NCBI RefSeq assembly: GCF_039544105.1
Contig: NZ_BAABLA010000023.1
DNA from: Haloechinothrix_A salitolerans
GTDB taxonomy: Bacteria; Actinomycetota; Actinomycetes; Mycobacteriales; Pseudonocardiaceae
Direction: 5' to 3' (one strand)
Length of the DNA: 64,000 bases
Shown: in pieces, positions 63,201 through 64,000 of the stretch
Layout: the number at the start of each line of letters is the position of its first letter
Numbering within the stretch: position 1 is the stretch's first letter
Notes under the pieces: model-generated
What the model was told of the DNA's origin: nothing
The model's input: the letters and a program-made list of their open reading frames with translations, nothing else
The model's database searches: none
Made by a program: the position numbers and the translations under genes

Positions 63201-64000
63201 AGCTGTACGCGCTGCGCGGCGTCGACGTCCGGCCTGACGACTGGGATCTGACCAAGGTGCCGGACCACCTGCGCATGACGTTCCGCATCGTCGACGAGCG
63301 CGGCAAGCGGGCCGCCGAGGGCAAGGACCTGGAGGCGCTACGGCAGCAGTTGGCGCCGAAGCTGCGCACCCAGCTTTCGCGCGCCGCCGAGAAGTTGGAG
63401 CGCTCCGGCGTGCGCGAGTGGGACTTCGACAGCTTGCCGAGGTCGTTCGAGGGCAGTTCGGGCGGCAAGCAGGGCAAACCGGTCAGGGGCTACCCGGCGC
63501 TGGTCGATCGCGGCGACGCCGTGGACGTCAAGGTGCTGGCCACCGAGCACGAGCAGCGCGAGGCGATGTGGGACGGCACGCGGCGGTTGGTGCTGCTGCG
63601 GGTCGGCTCGCCGCGCAAGGCGTTGCGGCGGACGCTGTCCAACACCGCGAAGCTTGAGCTGGCGCAGAACCCGCACGGCGGCGTGTCCGGGCTGCTGGAC
63701 GACTGCGTGAACTGCGCGCTGGACGTCCTCGTCGCTGAGGCGGGCGGGCCCGCGTGGGACACCGAGGGTTTCGAGCGACTGGTTCAGGCGGCACGGGAAG
63801 GCCTGGACCGCACGGTGGTCGAGACGATGGAGCGGGTGCGGAAGGTGCTTGTCGCGTGGCGTTCGGCGCAGCTCGCCGTGAAACGCACCGACGGCCCCGG
63901 CTTTGGTGACGCGCTCGCCGACGTCTCCGCGCAGCTCGACGACCTGGTTTACGACGGCTTCGTCACCGCGACGGGCTTCGCGCGGCTGCCCGACCTGGTG
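60284..64000 (+). CDS. hrpA: ATP-dependent RNA helicase HrpA (3' end beyond window)
   Basis: 1239 codons are visible and the frame is still open at the window edge. It is a DEAH-box helicase: Walker A GETGSGKTTQLPK near residue 105, TQPRRIAARSVAERIA, the box II DEAHERSLNIDFLLGYL, SATIDPERF, and motif VI QRKGRCGRVSDG. The helicase core, HA2 and OB regions are followed by the long C-terminal DUF3418 part typical of HrpA (EWVERLAGHLVKRNYAEPHWERNRGAVMALE, LRMTFRIVDERGK). The start ATG 60284 lies after GAGGT. HrpA acts in mRNA processing and in rescue of stalled or collided ribosomes. Confidence 0.95.
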   Translation, partial: MSTAPSAEPVAPRTLLRRLDDVMLADRVRLRRRIDGIRKLRDQRKRDSVLRAIAADVDAAELRLAARRESVPKVRYPAELPVSQRAEDLAAAIRDNQVVIVAGETGSGKTTQLPKICLDVGRGVHGTIGHTQPRRIAARSVAERIASELGTELGDTVGWKIRFTDQVSENSLVKVMTDGILLAEIAHDRLLRRYDTLIIDEAHERSLNIDFLLGYLKQLLPRRPDLKVIITSATIDPERFAEHFAAPDGTPAPIVEVSGRTYPVEVRYRPIQDDTDDAPDKDRDQTQAICDAVTELRAEPPGDILVFLSGEREIRDTADALTAMDLPGTEILPLYARLSAAEQHRVFQRHTGRRIVLATNVAETSLTVPGIKYVIDPGTARISRYSNRLKVQRLPIEPISRASANQRKGRCGRVSDGICIRLYSEDDFLSRPEFTDPEILRTNLASVILQLTAADLGDIADFPFVEPPDKRQIADGLALLRELGALDTADGRKGKHHSAHQLTDVGKALAQLPVDPRMARMIVAAEGNGCVHEVLVIAAALSIQDPRERPEEQRQAADAKHARFADPNSDFLAFLHLWDYLREQQRALSGSRFRKLCKAEFLHFLRVREWQDLYNQLREAAKSAGITVGKPKSDADFTGPDYQRLHESLLAGMLSHVGLKDPEKRDFLGARGARFAVFPGSALFKKTPRWVMAAELVETSRLWGRIVARIEPEWVERLAGHLVKRNYAEPHWERNRGAVMALEAVTLYGVPLVSGRKVNYARVEPELCRELFIRHALVEGDWRTDHRFFHANRELLDEVAELENRARRRDILVDDQTLFDFYDQRIPADVVSARHFDSWWKKARREQPDLLDFSLPMLVNESAAEVSETDYPRCWRHGDLYLALTYQFEPGASEGDADGVTVHIPLAVLNQVSADGFDWQVPGFREELITALIKALPKPIRRDLVPAPDTAKAVLDRLDPDKGEPLQTALERELYALRGVDVRPDDWDLTKVPDHLRMTFRIVDERGKRAAEGKDLEALRQQLAPKLRTQLSRAAEKLERSGVREWDFDSLPRSFEGSSGGKQGKPVRGYPALVDRGDAVDVKVLATEHEQREAMWDGTRRLVLLRVGSPRKALRRTLSNTAKLELAQNPHGGVSGLLDDCVNCALDVLVAEAGGPAWDTEGFERLVQAAREGLDRTVVETMERVRKVLVAWRSAQLAVKRTDGPGFGDALADVSAQLDDLVYDGFVTATGFARLPDLV

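Overview
The window is high-GC, densely packed actinobacterial DNA. Two things point to the Pseudonocardiales, probably a halotolerant or halophilic genus such as Actinopolyspora, Saccharopolyspora, Prauserella or Haloechinothrix. First, the gene order mec-cysO-cysM-rhomboid-murI-MBL phosphodiesterase-rph-rdgB matches M. tuberculosis Rv1334-Rv1341. Second, there is a glycine-to-betaine methyltransferase fusion and a Na+/H+ antiporter. A single N inside metK shows that this is a draft assembly. The genus cannot be fixed from the window.

Layout. 1-3.8 kb: tail of an IS5-like transposase, then a DUF779/aldehyde dehydrogenase pair divergent from a GAF-domain activator, with overlapping palindromes between them. 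3.9-9.5 kb: the conserved CysO-dependent cysteine pathway and housekeeping block. 9.5-12.1 kb: Bcp peroxiredoxin, a lipoprotein, a small membrane protein and an SGNH hydrolase. 12.5-19.5 kb: a VanW-family protein with a very long acidic N-terminus and a 1306-residue HTH-nSTAND-WD40 protein. 19.6-23.6 kb: an unusual short tRNA with a Leu(UAG) anticodon, small proteins, and a TetR/Baeyer-Villiger monooxygenase/XRE group. 23.7-36.9 kb: LCP ligase, GGDEF protein, three tandem hexapeptide ORFs (MSDRAW), an MFS exporter, SDR, CcdA and TlpA-like thioredoxin, YceI, DUF3048, antiporter, a nuclease-fold protein and valine dehydrogenase. A 21-bp repeat family is scattered through 31.3-35.8 kb.

38.0-48.4 kb is the clearest functional module. 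It holds a fused glycine sarcosine/sarcosine dimethylglycine N-methyltransferase followed by metK, adenosine kinase, metH, an S-adenosylhomocysteine (SAH) riboswitch, ahcY and a metF-like gene. Each betaine made consumes three SAM and releases three SAH. The neighbouring enzymes hydrolyse SAH, remove adenosine, remethylate homocysteine and remake SAM, so the cluster couples osmolyte synthesis to a complete activated-methyl cycle.

48.5-64 kb: a type VII secretion-associated operon, two membrane proteins, tRNA-Lys(CTT), an L,D-transpeptidase, a PhoX-type phosphatase, tRNA-His next to orn, a ferredoxin reductase, a MarR regulator, a DUF2784 protein and the start of hrpA. A second copy of an 85-bp palindromic repeat lies upstream of hrpA.

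The most unusual element is the MSDRAW trio at 27245-27398. The same six-residue peptide is encoded three times, each copy with its own strong ribosome binding site and with synonymous codon differences, which suggests selection on the peptide itself.
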